This document shows, piece by piece, positions 24,844-32,671 of a stretch of DNA of 64,000 nucleotides (its first letter is position 1; the number at the start of each line of letters is the position of its first letter). The position numbers and the translations under genes are program-made. This DNA is from Opitutus terrae PB90-1 (GTDB lineage Bacteria; Verrucomicrobiota; Verrucomicrobiia; Opitutales; Opitutaceae), in contig NC_010571.1 of assembly GCF_000019965.1 (NCBI RefSeq), positions 930,001 to 994,000 of the forward strand. The letters are read 5' to 3'. The notes beneath the pieces were generated by a model. It had not been told where the DNA came from. It saw nothing but the letters and a program-made list of their open reading frames with translations, and ran no database searches.

Positions 24844-25617
24844 ATGCCCAAACTGATCCACACCATCGCCGAGTGGCGGGCGCTGCGCGCGGAGCATCGC
24901 GCGGCGGGTCGCACGATCGGATTCGTTCCGACGATGGGCGCGCTGCACGAGGGACACGCGTCGCTGTTCCGCGCGGCGGCCGGTGAGCACCCGGTGGTGC
25001 TCGCGTCGGTCTTCGTCAACCCCACGCAGTTCGACGAGCAGCATGATTTCGAAAAATATCCGCGTACCCTCGCCGCGGACTGCGCGCTGATGGACGCCGC
25101 CGGCGTGACGGTCGCATTCGTCCCGTCGGTCGACGAGATGTATCCCAACGGCACGCGCTACGGCGTCGTCGAGACCGAGTTCAGCCGCGAGCTGTGCGGC
25201 GCGCACCGGCCGGGACATTTCGCTGGCATGCTCACGGTTGTGATGAAGCTGCTGCAGATCGCCGATGCGGAAGCCGCCTATTTCGGCGAAAAGGATTATC
25301 AGCAGCTGCTGTTGATCCGCGGCATGCGCGAGGCGTTTTTCCTACCGACGCGGATTGTCGGCTGTCCGATCATTCGCGAACCGGACGGGCTCGCGATGAG
25401 CTCGCGCAACGCCCGGCTCTCGTCGGCCGAGCGCGCGCTCGCGCCACAGTTTCACTCAGCGCTCGTCGCTGCCCCGACCGTCGAGCAAGCGCGCGCACGA
25501 CTCGAGGCGGCGGGTTTCCGCGTCGATTACGTCGAGGATCGCGACGGCCGTCGCTTCGGCGCCGTCCGGCTCGGCCAGACGCGGCTGATCGACAATGTCT
25601 CGTTGAGAGTTGAGTGA
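24844..25617 (+). CDS. panC: Pantoate-β-alanine ligase (pantothenate synthetase)
   Basis: A 257-residue enzyme joining pantoate and β-alanine with ATP. I start at MPKLIHTIAEWRALR. The nucleotide-binding signature is FVPTMGALHEGHASLFRAA (HxGH), followed by SVFVNPTQFDEQHDFEKYPRT, FGEKDYQQLLLIRGM and the KMSKS-equivalent GLAMSSRNARLS. It is slightly shorter than usual (~280), the loss being in the C-terminal domain. Its last codons and stop (LRVE-stop) lie inside the left arm of repeat B, so the native C-terminus may have been altered. Confidence 0.96.
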   Translation: MPKLIHTIAEWRALRAEHRAAGRTIGFVPTMGALHEGHASLFRAAAGEHPVVLASVFVNPTQFDEQHDFEKYPRTLAADCALMDAAGVTVAFVPSVDEMYPNGTRYGVVETEFSRELCGAHRPGHFAGMLTVVMKLLQIADAEAAYFGEKDYQQLLLIRGMREAFFLPTRIVGCPIIREPDGLAMSSRNARLSSAERALAPQFHSALVAAPTVEQARARLEAAGFRVDYVEDRDGRRFGAVRLGQTRLIDNVSLRVE

Positions 25618-25720
25618 TGAGAGTTGAGAGAACAACCAAGCTCTGATGCCGCCTCCCTCGCGAACGCGCCTTCGCGCCGGCCTGCTCCGGCCCTCAACTC
25701 TCAACCCTCAACTCTCATCT
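25601..25720. repeat. Bipartite inverted repeat B (GAGAGTTGAG-type arms)
   Basis: The left arm (25601-25632) iterates GAGAGTTGA. The right arm (25691-25720) iterates its complement CTCAACTCTCAACC. The ~60 bp between them contains a GC-rich hairpin (GCGAACGCG/CGCGCC). The left arm overlaps the end of panC. A single arm of the same family lies within miaB at 42506-42537. Confidence 0.75.
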
Positions 25721-25735
25721 CGGTTTTCCGCTCCC

Positions 25736-26302
25736 ATGCCCAACGTCCTCGTTCTCCTCACCGGCTCGATCGCGTGCTTCAAGGCTTGCACGCTGATCTC
25801 GCGGCTCGTGCAGGCCGGTGTCACCGTGCAGACGGTCGCGACGCCTGCGGCGCTGCGCTTCGTCGGTACCGCGACGCTCGAAGGCCTGAGCGGCCGGCCT
25901 GTGTTCACCGACGTGTTCGAGGAGGGCCGCGCCTTGGATCACATTGCGCTCGCCCGCGCCGCCGATCTCGCGCTCGTCTGCCCGGCGACGGCCAACACTA
26001 TCAACCAGCTCGCCGCCGGGATCGCCGGCGACCCGGTTGGCACGCTGTTTCTCGCCTGGGAACTCGAGTCGAAACCGTGGTGGATCGCCCCGGCGATGAA
26101 CGCGTGGATGTGGAAGCACCCCGCCACGGCCGCCTCGATCGCCACGCTCAAGTCCTGGGGCGTGCGCGTGCTCGACCCGGTCGAGGGCCCGCACGCCTGC
26201 GGCGAAACCGGGCCCGGCCGGCTCGCTGAACCGGAACTGATCACCGCCGAGATCTTGAAAACCTTGGGAGCGCGGCCGCCCTCCGCCGCATCCGAAATGT
26301 AA
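25736..26302 (+). CDS. coaC: Phosphopantothenoylcysteine decarboxylase (stand-alone CoaC)
   Basis: A 188-residue HFCD flavoprotein that decarboxylates 4'-phosphopantothenoylcysteine. Start MPNVLVLLTGSIACFKAC gives the FMN-binding loop. The substrate-recognition motif PAMNAWMW and the catalytic-Cys segment HACGETGPGRLAEP are both intact. In most bacteria this domain is fused to CoaB, but here it ends 27 bp before a separate coaB. The upstream region is repeat B. Confidence 0.93.
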   Translation: MPNVLVLLTGSIACFKACTLISRLVQAGVTVQTVATPAALRFVGTATLEGLSGRPVFTDVFEEGRALDHIALARAADLALVCPATANTINQLAAGIAGDPVGTLFLAWELESKPWWIAPAMNAWMWKHPATAASIATLKSWGVRVLDPVEGPHACGETGPGRLAEPELITAEILKTLGARPPSAASEM

Positions 26303-26329
26303 CGACCGAGGACGCCGCGCTCCCAACCC

Positions 26330-27019
26330 ATGAAGATCCTCGTTACCTCCGGTGCCACGCGCGAGCCGATCGACGACGTGCGGTTCCTCTCGAACGTCAG
26401 CACCGGCACGACCGGCGCGGCGCTGGCCACCGCGCTCGCCGCCGCCAGCCACGGCGTCACCTTGCTGCACGGCGCGGCCGCGCCCGCCGCATCCGGCGCA
26501 CAGCACAACGAGGAATTCTCCTCGGCCATGGACCTGTCGGCGCGACTGCGACGGCAGCTCGCGACCGGCGATTTCGATGCGATCATCATGACCGCGGCCG
26601 TCGCCGACTACCGCCCCGCCGCGCCGTTCGTCGGCAAGCTTCCCTCCACCGCCGAGACGCTCACGCTCGAGCTGGTGCGCAATCCGAAAATTCTGCCTCA
26701 CCTCAAATCGCTCACCACGCGACCGCTGCGCGTGATCGGATTCAAGCTCACGGCCGGAGCCGACGCCGACCACCGGCGGGCCGCCGTGTCCGCGCAGTTC
26801 GCCGCCGGCGGCGTCGACGCCGTGGTGCACAACGATCTGTATGAAATCCGCGCCGCCGCGCGCGAGCAGCATCCATTCGCACTGCACTGCGGTCTCGAGG
26901 TCGAACCCCTCTTTCTCCACGGCGTCCCAGCACTGGCGAACGCGCTCAGCGCATGGCTGGCTGAGTGGCCCGCGCGTCCCGCCCGTGAGCTGGGAAGTGG
27001 CACCCCGGCTCGCGTCTAG
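26330..27019 (+). CDS. coaB: Phosphopantothenate-cysteine ligase (stand-alone CoaB)
   Basis: A 229-residue ligase joining phosphopantothenate and cysteine, in bacteria CTP-dependent. ILVTSGATREPIDDVRFLSN and STGTTGAALATALAAA form the Rossmann-like nucleotide site. AAVADYRPA with a following Lys (GKLPS) matches the catalytic region, and ELVRNPKILPHL is typical. It is encoded separately from coaC. Its TAG stop codon lies in the CTAG end of the family-3 repeat at 27016. Confidence 0.92.
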   Translation: MKILVTSGATREPIDDVRFLSNVSTGTTGAALATALAAASHGVTLLHGAAAPAASGAQHNEEFSSAMDLSARLRRQLATGDFDAIIMTAAVADYRPAAPFVGKLPSTAETLTLELVRNPKILPHLKSLTTRPLRVIGFKLTAGADADHRRAAVSAQFAAGGVDAVVHNDLYEIRAAAREQHPFALHCGLEVEPLFLHGVPALANALSAWLAEWPARPARELGSGTPARV

Positions 27020-27160
27020 TCCGGAAATTTCATGAACAGGAGTGAAGCTCAGTCCGAAATTTCCGCCCGCCTGCGGCGGAGCGACCTTGTCGCGGCTAGC
27101 CGCGACTGGGTCGGCCCGGAGGGCGGATATCTCATGAATTTCATGAAATATCCGGGCTAG
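27016..27160. repeat. Dispersed repeat family 3, full-length element with terminal inverted repeats
   Basis: The 145-bp element starts with CTAGTCCGGAAATTTCATGA and ends with the near-complement TCATGAAATATCCGGGCTAG. The perfect 18-bp dyad GTCGCGGCTAGCCGCGAC (27089-27106) lies in the interior. The left half recurs at 2812-2893. There is no ORF inside, so it resembles a small non-autonomous (MITE-like) element. Confidence 0.8.
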
Positions 27161-27173
27161 CGCTCGTCATCCC

Positions 27174-27914
27174 ATGCGCACGCTCGCGATCTCTCTCGGC
27201 AACACCTCGCTGTTCGGGGGCGTGTTCGTGGACGACCGGCTGAGCCGAACGTTTCGTCTGGCACATGGTGAGCTGCACCGGTTGCCGGCGCAGGTCGGCA
27301 AGTCGATCGACGCCGCGGCGGTTTGTTCGGTCGTGCCCGCGCTCACCGCACGCGTCGTCACGCGGATCCGGCGCACCTGGCGAATCCAGCCCGGGATGCT
27401 CACCGCCGACACCGCGCACGGACTGACGATCAGGTATCGCCGACCGCGCGAGCTCGGCACCGACCGGCTCGCCGCCGCGCTCGGCGCGCGGGCGCTTTAT
27501 CCGCGCCGCCACGTGATCGTCGTCGACTGCGGCACTGCGACCACCGTGACGGCACTGCATCGCGACGGCCGGTTGCTGGGCGGCGCGATTTTGCCCGGCG
27601 TCACCCTCTGGGTCGACGCGCTCGCCGTTCGCACGGCCCAATTGCCGCGGATCGCACCGCGGCGTCCGCGCACGGCCGTCGGCCGCTCCCCCATGGAGGC
27701 GATCGCCAGCGGCGTATTCTTCGGTCACCTCGGCGCCGTGCGCGAGCTCGTGGCCCGCGTGCGCCGCGAGTCCTTTGGGCGCGGGGCCGCGATCGTGGTC
27801 GGCACCGGCGGACATGCCCCGCTGTTCGGCCACGACGGGCTCTTCGACGCCCTCGTCCCCGATCTGGTGCTCCGCGGCCTGCACGTCTTCGCCGCGTCCC
27901 GTAAAGTAAGCTAA
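27174..27914 (+). CDS. coaX: Type III pantothenate kinase
   Basis: A 246-residue kinase of the ASKHA fold that phosphorylates pantothenate. RTLAISLGNTSLFGGVF is the phosphate-1 motif, though the usual D-x-G-N-T has Ser at the Asp position (SLGNTS). GTDRLAAALGA and VVDCGTATTVTALHRDGRLLGGAILPG are the family signatures, and AIVVGTGGHAPLF closes the fold. The last residues (SRKVS-stop) are encoded by a GTAAGCTAATAGGTTAC palindrome. It is placed last in the CoA cluster. Confidence 0.93.
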   Translation: MRTLAISLGNTSLFGGVFVDDRLSRTFRLAHGELHRLPAQVGKSIDAAAVCSVVPALTARVVTRIRRTWRIQPGMLTADTAHGLTIRYRRPRELGTDRLAAALGARALYPRRHVIVVDCGTATTVTALHRDGRLLGGAILPGVTLWVDALAVRTAQLPRIAPRRPRTAVGRSPMEAIASGVFFGHLGAVRELVARVRRESFGRGAAIVVGTGGHAPLFGHDGLFDALVPDLVLRGLHVFAASRKVS

Positions 27915-27929
27915 TAGGTTACATTGTGC
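27906..27929 (+). repeat. GTAACC palindrome at coaX 3' end
   Basis: GTAAGCTAATAGGTTAC followed by ATTGTGCGG. It is one of three plus-strand copies with the same right flank (ATTGTnGnGG), the others being at 31611 and 57212. It contains the coaX stop codon. Confidence 0.75.
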
Positions 27930-28010
27930 GGCACGACCGGGAGGCCGCGGCGGGCGATGGCAAAGCCGGACTTTGACCCGCGGGCGCACGCCGTGCATCG
28001 TAGGCGCTGA

Positions 28011-29054
28011 ATGATTGCCACTGACGATACCATCGAAGCCGAAGCGGAACGCTTGCTGCGCCTGCTCATGCACGTCGACTGCGACCCGCATGGCCGCACC
28101 TGGAATCTCGCGACCTGTCGCGAGATCGCGCCGCTGACGCTCGAAATCAACCGGCTCAAGCGCGAGAAGGACGCCGTCATCCTCACGCACTCCTACGTGG
28201 AACCGGAGATCATCTACGGCGTCGGCGATTTCAAAGGCGACTCCTACTACCTGAGCGAGAAAGCGCGGGAATCGAAGGCCAAGGTCATCGTTTTCGCCGG
28301 TGTCGTGTTCATGGCGGAAACCGCGAAGATCCTTTCGCCGAATGCGCTCGTCGTGGTGCCCGATCGGGGGTCCGGCTGCTCGCTCGCCGACTCGATCACG
28401 GGCGAAGAGGTTCGCCGGCTGAAGCAGCTCTACCCCGACGCCACTGTCGTCTGCTACATCAACAGCACGGCGGAGGTGAAGGCGGAATCGGACGTCTGCG
28501 TCACGTCGGGCAACGTCTATGACATCGTCGCCAACCTGCCGGCGAAGCGTATCCTGTTCGTGCCGGACCGGCTGATGGCACAGAACGTCCGCGCCGAGAT
28601 GAAAAAGCGCGGCGTGGCGAAGGAGATCATCTCCTCCGACGGCACGTGCGTGGTGCACGATGAATTCACGCCGGCGCAAATTGCCGAGGCCCGCGCACAG
28701 TTTCCCGGGCTGAAGGTCGTGGCGCATCCCGAATGCACACCGGAGGTCGCCGCGGTCGCGGATTTTGTCGGCAGCACCGGTGCGATGCTGAGCTACGTGA
28801 AAACGACGAACGCGCCCTACTTCCTGATGCTGACCGAGTGCGGACTCGTCGGCCGACTCGAGGTCGAGGCGCCGGAGAAGAACTTCATCGGCGGCTGCCG
28901 GCTGTGTCCCTACATGAAGATGAACACGCTCGAAAAAGTGCGCCAGGCGCTGGTGGCGCCGCGCCCCGAGCAGATCATCACGCTCGACGAAGGGCTGCGG
29001 CGGCGCGCACTGCGCTGCATCGAGCGGATGTTTGAGCTCGCGCCGAAGAAATAA
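28011..29054 (+). CDS. nadA: Quinolinate synthase
   Basis: A 347-residue [4Fe-4S] enzyme condensing iminoaspartate with dihydroxyacetone phosphate to quinolinate. Motifs include AVILTHSYVEPEIIYGVGDF, KVIVFAGVVFMAETAKIL, VVPDRGSGCSLADSI, VVCYINSTAEVKAESDVCVTSGN, VVAHPECTPEV and GCRLCPYMKMNTLEKV. These hold the three cluster-binding Cys positions. Length is as usual. It is first in nadA-nadC-nadB. Confidence 0.97.
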   Translation: MIATDDTIEAEAERLLRLLMHVDCDPHGRTWNLATCREIAPLTLEINRLKREKDAVILTHSYVEPEIIYGVGDFKGDSYYLSEKARESKAKVIVFAGVVFMAETAKILSPNALVVVPDRGSGCSLADSITGEEVRRLKQLYPDATVVCYINSTAEVKAESDVCVTSGNVYDIVANLPAKRILFVPDRLMAQNVRAEMKKRGVAKEIISSDGTCVVHDEFTPAQIAEARAQFPGLKVVAHPECTPEVAAVADFVGSTGAMLSYVKTTNAPYFLMLTECGLVGRLEVEAPEKNFIGGCRLCPYMKMNTLEKVRQALVAPRPEQIITLDEGLRRRALRCIERMFELAPKK

Positions 29055-29072
29055 AGCCGGATGCCGCTGGGA

Positions 29073-29153
29073 TCACAGATGCGCCCAGACAAACACGGGT
29101 AGTGCAGGTCGCCGGAACGCGCTTTAGCCGTGTCTATCCGCACTATCCGTGGT
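29073..29153. repeat. Bipartite inverted repeat G (degenerate ACAGATG/AACACGG arms)
   Basis: The left arm (29073-29099) CACAGATGCGCCCAGACAAA... and the right arm (29128-29153) CCGTGTCTATCCGCACTATC... are imperfect inverted partners related to repeat A. It lies between nadA and nadC. Confidence 0.6.
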
Positions 29154-29165
29154 TGGTATTGCTCC

Positions 29166-30011
<846 letters not shown>

Positions 30012-30036
30012 CGCGGGCGCAAGCCCGTCCACTTTC

Positions 30037-31593
30037 ATGGAAACTCTCCGCACCGACTGCCTCGTGATCGGCGCCGGCCTCGCCGGCTCGGCTTACGCGC
30101 TGCAGATGGCCAGACGTGGGTTCAAGGTCGAACTCCTCGCCCTCGATGGACCGCTCCAAGCCAACAGTGACTGGGCGCAAGGCGGGATCATTTACGACCA
30201 GGCGCAGGACCCCGCGGCGCTGGCACGCGACATCATGGTCGCGAGCGATCATACCGCGAACCCCGCGGCGATCGACCATCTGATCCGCGAGGGCCCGATC
30301 GCCGTCAAGGAGCTGCTGCTCGACGAACTGAAGATAGGCTTCGACCGCGGCCCCGCCGGCGAATTGGACTTCACGCGTGAGGGCGGACACAGCCACCGCC
30401 GGATCATTCACGCGAAGGACGCCACTGGACACGCGATCCTCGCCGCCGTCGCGCATCGGGTCGACGAGCAACCGGCGATCACGCGCCGCAGCGGCTGGGT
30501 CGCGATCGACCTGCTGACGCTGTCGCACAACTCCGAGGACCTGACCGACAAATACGAGCCGCTGACCTGCTTCGGCGCCTACGTGCTCGACACGTCGACC
30601 GGCGAAACGGTTGCGATCGTGGCGAAAAAAACCGTGCTCGCGACCGGCGGGCTCGGACAGATTTTCCTGCATTCGACAAACCAGCCCGGCAGCGTCGGTC
30701 ACGGCGTCGCGATGGCCTACCGCGTCGGCGCCCGGTTGATGGACCTGGAATACGTCCAGTTTCATCCCACCGTCTTCGCGAAGAAAAATGCACCCCGCTT
30801 CCTCATCACGGAGGCGATGCGCGGCGAAGGCGGCGTGCTGGTGAACGCGAAGGGCGAGCGGTTCATGGATGCAGCCGACCCGCGCGGCTCGCTCGCGCCG
30901 CGCGACATCGTGGCGCGCGCGATCAAGCAGGAACTCGCGAGCAGCGGCGACCCCGGCGTGTTCCTCGATCTGTCGGCGATGAAGCCGGAGTTCGTACGCG
31001 ACCGCTTCCCGAACATTTACGAACGCTGTCTCAGCTACGGGGTCGACATCACGCGCGAGCCGATTCCGGTCGTGCCGGCGGCGCATTTCGCGTGCGGCGG
31101 CGTGCACGCCAATCTCTCCGGCCGAACCAGCGTGCAGCACCTCAACGCGATCGGGGAAACCGGTTGCACCGGCCTGCACGGCGCGAACCGGCTCGCGAGC
31201 ACGTCGCTGCTCGAGTGCCTGGTGAGTGCAAAATCCGCCGCGATCGCGGATGCCGCGGGGATGGCCGCGACGGACTTTCGGCTGCCGCAGCCGCGGTTGT
31301 GGGAGAGCCCCACCCGCGAGGCCGACCCCGTGCTCGTGCGGCAGGACATGCTGCAGATTCAGCACACGATGTGGAACTACGCCGGCGTGATCCGCTCGCG
31401 TCGCCGGCTCACGCGGGCGCGCCGAATCCTGCTCGAACTCCGCGAGGAGGTGCAGAGTTTTTATCGCGGGTGCCGGCTCTCGCGCGAGCTGATCGAGCTG
31501 CGCAACGGCATCCAAACCGCCCTGTTGATCGTCCACGCCGCGTCGCTCAATCCCCACAGCAAGGGCTGTCACTACGTGATCGAGGAGGAGTGA
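30037..31593 (+). CDS. nadB: L-aspartate oxidase / succinate-dehydrogenase-type flavoprotein
   Basis: A 518-residue FAD enzyme oxidising L-aspartate to iminoaspartate, the substrate of NadA. I start at METLRTDCLVIGAGLAGSAY (the Rossmann GxGxxG). NSDWAQGGIIY, DFTREGGHSHRRIIHAKDATG, VLATGGLGQIFLHSTNQPG, EYVQFHPTVFA, AHFACGGVHANLSGRTSV and GLHGANRLASTSLLECLVSA are typical of NadB. The presence of nadA and nadC supports this over fumarate reductase. A GTAACC palindrome begins 17 bp downstream of the stop. Confidence 0.95.
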   Translation: METLRTDCLVIGAGLAGSAYALQMARRGFKVELLALDGPLQANSDWAQGGIIYDQAQDPAALARDIMVASDHTANPAAIDHLIREGPIAVKELLLDELKIGFDRGPAGELDFTREGGHSHRRIIHAKDATGHAILAAVAHRVDEQPAITRRSGWVAIDLLTLSHNSEDLTDKYEPLTCFGAYVLDTSTGETVAIVAKKTVLATGGLGQIFLHSTNQPGSVGHGVAMAYRVGARLMDLEYVQFHPTVFAKKNAPRFLITEAMRGEGGVLVNAKGERFMDAADPRGSLAPRDIVARAIKQELASSGDPGVFLDLSAMKPEFVRDRFPNIYERCLSYGVDITREPIPVVPAAHFACGGVHANLSGRTSVQHLNAIGETGCTGLHGANRLASTSLLECLVSAKSAAIADAAGMAATDFRLPQPRLWESPTREADPVLVRQDMLQIQHTMWNYAGVIRSRRRLTRARRILLELREEVQSFYRGCRLSRELIELRNGIQTALLIVHAASLNPHSKGCHYVIEEE

Positions 31594-31598
31594 CGAGT

Positions 31599-31642
31599 GC
31601 GCCCCCGCAGAATGTAACCTATTAGGTTACATTGTGGGGCGC
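31599..31642. repeat. GTAACC palindrome downstream of nadB
   Basis: The core AATGTAACCTA-T-TAGGTTACATT (31611-31633) is a perfect 11-bp-arm dyad. It is flanked by complementary GCGCCCCC and GGGGCGC, giving a longer stem. It could terminate nadB transcription, although no T-run follows. Confidence 0.8.
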
Positions 31643-31696
31643 GCGGTTGCGCGTATGGGATTGAAACTGGGGCGTCACCGGTGTCGTCATACGGGC

Positions 31697-32443
31697 ATGC
31701 GTCCACTTTCCCTCTCCACCCTGTTCCTGCTGGCGGCTTGCGGCGCCACCCTGGCCAGCGCCCGCGCGGATGATCGCGGCCGACCCAGCGTGACGTTCTA
31801 CGAGCACGCCGATTTCCGCGGCGGCTCCTTCACCGTGTATGCCGGGGACGTCCTGGAAAACTTGACGCGGGTGCGTTTCTCCAACGGTCAGGTCATGAAC
31901 GACCGGATCTCGTCGTTCCGGGTCGAGGCCGGCGCCCAGGTGAGTGTGTTCCAGGATGCCGGCTTTCGCGGTGATCGCGATCGGTTCCAGCATTCCGTCG
32001 CCAACCTCGGCGACAGCGCGCCGGGCTGGAATGACGCCATTTCCTCGCTCCGCGTCGAGCGTGGTGGCCGGGACGACGGGGACCGCGGTCGTCCGGATTC
32101 CGCTCGCGTCGATGCGATGATCCGCCGGGCGTATCGGGATATGCTTCGGCGCGACGCCGACGAGGGCGGGTTGCGCGACTACCGCCGGCACATCCTCCAG
32201 GACAACTGGAGCGAGGAACAGCTGCGGCACTCGCTGCGTGAGAGCGACGAGTACCGTCCGATTGCGGACCGGATCATCAACGAAGCCTATCGCGAAGTGT
32301 TCCGGCGTGATCCGGACGAACGCGAGCTGCGGCGGATGCGCGAGCAGATGATCCGGCGCGGGTGGAACGGGGACGACGTCCGCAAGGCCATTCGCCGCGA
32401 CGACGCCCCGCACGATCGCCCGCGGCCGCCTCGGGGCGGGTAA
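31697..32443 (+). CDS. Lipoprotein with β/γ-crystallin-like and DUF4214-like domains
   Basis: A 248-residue exported protein. I start at MRPLSLSTLFLLAACGAT, where LAAC fits a lipobox, so it is probably a lipoprotein. Residues ~30-115 form two crystallin-like repeats, SVTFYEHADFRGGSFTVYAG and VSVFQDAGFRGDRDRF, each with a Greek-key FR(G)G motif; such domains often bind Ca2+. The C-terminal half has repeated VDAMIRRAYRDMLRRDADEG and IINEAYREVFRRDPDERE units as in DUF4214 proteins. The tail is rich in Arg, Asp and Pro. The role is probably structural at the cell surface, and no enzyme motif is visible. Confidence 0.8.
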   Translation: MRPLSLSTLFLLAACGATLASARADDRGRPSVTFYEHADFRGGSFTVYAGDVLENLTRVRFSNGQVMNDRISSFRVEAGAQVSVFQDAGFRGDRDRFQHSVANLGDSAPGWNDAISSLRVERGGRDDGDRGRPDSARVDAMIRRAYRDMLRRDADEGGLRDYRRHILQDNWSEEQLRHSLRESDEYRPIADRIINEAYREVFRRDPDERELRRMREQMIRRGWNGDDVRKAIRRDDAPHDRPRPPRGG

Positions 32444-32671
32444 GCCTCGGCAACGAAGGGCGCTCGGCGGCGGGGCTTGCTTCCGGGCAAGCTCGCGCCT
32501 GCGGGCACACGCCGCTTTTGGTCGGCACAAGCGACCACGAACCTCGCCGGAAGCTCAGGGCGCAGCGCCGTGTCCGCAGCGTTTGCGCGCATGGGATTGT
32601 CTCCCACTTTAAGCTGCAATCCGGCACTTTCGGGTTTAGTTCAGGACAATTGGATCGGACCCGGCTCAGCC
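32444..32671. other. Intergenic region upstream of debranching-like gene
   Basis: About 230 bp with no convincing gene. It contains a GC stem near 32485 (GCTTGCTTCCGGGCAAGC) and an A/T-richer tract (TTGTCTCCCACTTTAAGC) near 32597, which might hold the promoter of the next gene. No strong motif is seen. Confidence 0.4.
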
